Shown here one piece after another: positions 63,071 to 64,000 of a stretch of 64,000 nucleotides of DNA. Location: assembly GCA_947494325.1 (NCBI GenBank), contig CANLUS010000006.1, positions 186,001 through 250,000 of the forward strand, read 5' to 3'. The DNA comes from an uncultured Flavobacteriaceae bacterium. GTDB lineage: Bacteria > Bacteroidota > Bacteroidia > Flavobacteriales > Flavobacteriaceae. A model generated the notes under the pieces. The model was not told the DNA's origin. It saw only the letters and a list, made by a program, of their open reading frames with translations, and did not search any database. The position numbers and the translations under genes are program-made. Positions within the stretch are counted from its first letter, which is position 1; every line of letters begins with the position of its first letter.

Positions 63071-63147
63071 AACTATTGTCAAAAATCTGCTATGATTTTG
63101 AAATGTTATTGTTGATTACAAAGGTAATTAACGAATGAATATTTAAT

Positions 63148-64000
63148 ATGACAAAAAAATTATTTTTTATTATTCTTGTTTTTACAAGTTTAAATTTATT
63201 AGGGCAATCTGCAGTTTTATCTGATTTTAGGATAGATGAAACCAATAAAAATAGAGTTTACTTTAATACTTCTAAGATACTTTCATCATTGGAAACGTCG
63301 GGTTTTACTATTAGTGGTAAATCGATTTCAAGTGCTGAGATTAATGCAGGGCAGTTGACTAATCATTATTTTACAGTAACAGAACCATTTACTTTTTGGG
63401 ATAACAATACCATACGCTATAATGGTAATGATTCAAATATTGCCGCTTTTACCTTAACCTATATTTCAAATTTAATACCCGAACCTTCGAGTAATGTGGA
63501 TAGATATGTTTCAGCTTCGGCAGGTGGTGGTGGAGATGGTACCTCTGAAGGGTCAGCTTGGACTTTTGAGGAAGCTGCATTAAACGCTGAAGCAGGGCAG
63601 ACTGTTTGGATAAAGGCTGGAGAGTATGGTAATATAACAATTTCTATAGAGAATAGTGGAACGTCGAATAGTCCGATAAAATTCATTGGCTATACAAATA
63701 GCCCAGGTGATATTTTAGATGACATGCGTGATAGTTTTGTTTATTCAAGTAACGCACAAGCAACGGCATTTATAGATCCAAGTACGTATCCCGTAATTAG
63801 AGGCCGGAACTTAAAAGCGGGTTTTGGAATTAGAACAAGATCTAGTAGTAATATTGTTTTTAGAAATCTCTGTGTTACCAATAAAGAATATGGATTTTCG
63901 AATCATGGAACCAGTTCAAATATATTGTACGATAACTGTTTGGCAGGTAATAATTATAGAAGAGGCACGTTGTTTGGTCGAGGTTGGGACACAACAGCTG
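63148..64000 (+). CDS. Secreted right-handed parallel beta-helix protein, 3'-truncated
   Basis: The frame from the ATG at 63148 stays open to the window end, giving 284 residues of a longer protein. A signal peptide (MTKKLFFIILVFTSLNLLGQ) precedes an N-terminal module of about 100 residues, then DRYVSASAGGGGDGTSEGSA near residue 121 and AGQTVWIKAGEYGNI, the typical entry into a pectate-lyase-type beta-helix. Later turns show NIVFRNLCVTNKEYGF and NILYDNCLAGNN. Such proteins in Flavobacteriia are polysaccharide lyases or surface adhesins, often exported by the type IX system; a C-terminal sorting domain would be past the window end. Catalytic residues cannot yet be judged. Confidence 0.85.
   Translation, partial: MTKKLFFIILVFTSLNLLGQSAVLSDFRIDETNKNRVYFNTSKILSSLETSGFTISGKSISSAEINAGQLTNHYFTVTEPFTFWDNNTIRYNGNDSNIAAFTLTYISNLIPEPSSNVDRYVSASAGGGGDGTSEGSAWTFEEAALNAEAGQTVWIKAGEYGNITISIENSGTSNSPIKFIGYTNSPGDILDDMRDSFVYSSNAQATAFIDPSTYPVIRGRNLKAGFGIRTRSSSNIVFRNLCVTNKEYGFSNHGTSSNILYDNCLAGNNYRRGTLFGRGWDTTA

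Larger units (their letters stand above)
62719..63147. other. 429-base gap between the DUF4369 and beta-helix genes
   Basis: The only gap over 300 bases. I see no open reading frame of note and no RNA gene. It is AT-rich and holds a direct repeat AGTTATTAAC at 62813-62822 and 62832-62841 (19 bases apart), whose inverted partner TAATAACTCT is near 62779, a promoter-like site at 62955-62985 and a small hairpin at 63052-63070. The divergent starts make it a shared regulatory region. Confidence 0.6.

Noticed and set aside
63449-63686. Two minus-strand frames over the beta-helix gene
   Set aside because: They are opposite the open plus-strand frame that carries a signal peptide and beta-helix turns.
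1-64000. CRISPR arrays, tRNA, rRNA, insertion sequences and phage genes
   Set aside because: I looked for regular spaced repeats, cloverleaf segments, transposase and integrase motifs and found none.

Overview
The window looks like chromosomal DNA of a low-GC marine-type member of the Bacteroidota, most likely Flavobacteriaceae. The signs are GldF/GldG gliding proteins, a PorV/PorQ-type outer-membrane protein, an Lnb-type (DUF4105) protein, DUF2911, DUF6702, DUF4369 and DUF2061 family proteins, weak Shine-Dalgarno sequences, and promoter-like sites of the Bacteroidota type (-33 TTTG, -7 TAnnTTTG). I saw no rRNA, tRNA, CRISPR array, insertion sequence or integrase. The first gene is cut at its 5' end and the last at its 3' end.

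Region 1 (1-39255, all on the + strand) is a surface-polysaccharide locus with small gaps or short overlaps and no visible terminator. It starts with sugar-nucleotide and sulfate-activation genes: UDP-glucose dehydrogenase, UDP-glucuronate 4-epimerase, and cysQ, a DUF2061 gene, cysC, cysD and cysN for PAPS. GDP-fucose genes follow (gmd, fcl). Next is a full CMP-pseudaminic acid set (pseB, pseC, pseF, a pseG-acetyltransferase fusion, pseI). Then come a Wzx flippase, an EpsG-type Wzy polymerase, several glycosyltransferases, two asparagine-synthase-type amidotransferases and two polysaccharide-deacetylase-like paralogues. The distal part holds a PglC-type initiating transferase, a sugar-transfer-associated ATP-grasp protein, a PglD-type acetyltransferase, an MBOAT plus SGNH O-acylation pair, a WecB epimerase, a PglE-type aminotransferase and a PglF/WbpM-type dehydratase. 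Together these predict a Wzx/Wzy-made glycan with a bacillosamine-like first sugar, uronic acid, fucose and pseudaminic acid, probably O-acetylated, amidated and sulfated. No sulfotransferase and no Wza/Wzc export genes were recognised; they may lie upstream of the window.

Region 2 (39252-52312) is mostly on the - strand and housekeeping or envelope related: Lnb-like lipoprotein acyltransferase, PorV/PorQ protein, YheT-type hydrolase, LolD-type ABC ATPase, sucC (+), M14 carboxypeptidase, two DUF2911 proteins, gldG, gldF, a small monooxygenase-fold protein and a SAM hydroxide adenosyltransferase.

Region 3 (52456-64000) holds phoH, purC and a DUF2721 protein on +, then a Cys/Met-metabolism PLP enzyme divergent from an Lrp/AsnC regulator with three phased inverted repeats between them. 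After that come an M1 metallopeptidase, a DUF6702 protein, two tandem carboxypeptidase-regulatory-like proteins, peptidase E, a DUF4369 lipoprotein, a 429-base gap, and the start of a secreted parallel beta-helix protein.

The best candidates for undescribed biology are the three-part protein at 22583-24076, the repeated amidotransferase/deacetylase pairing, and the ATP-grasp protein beside the initiating transferase. All functions are read from sequence motifs; no database search was run.
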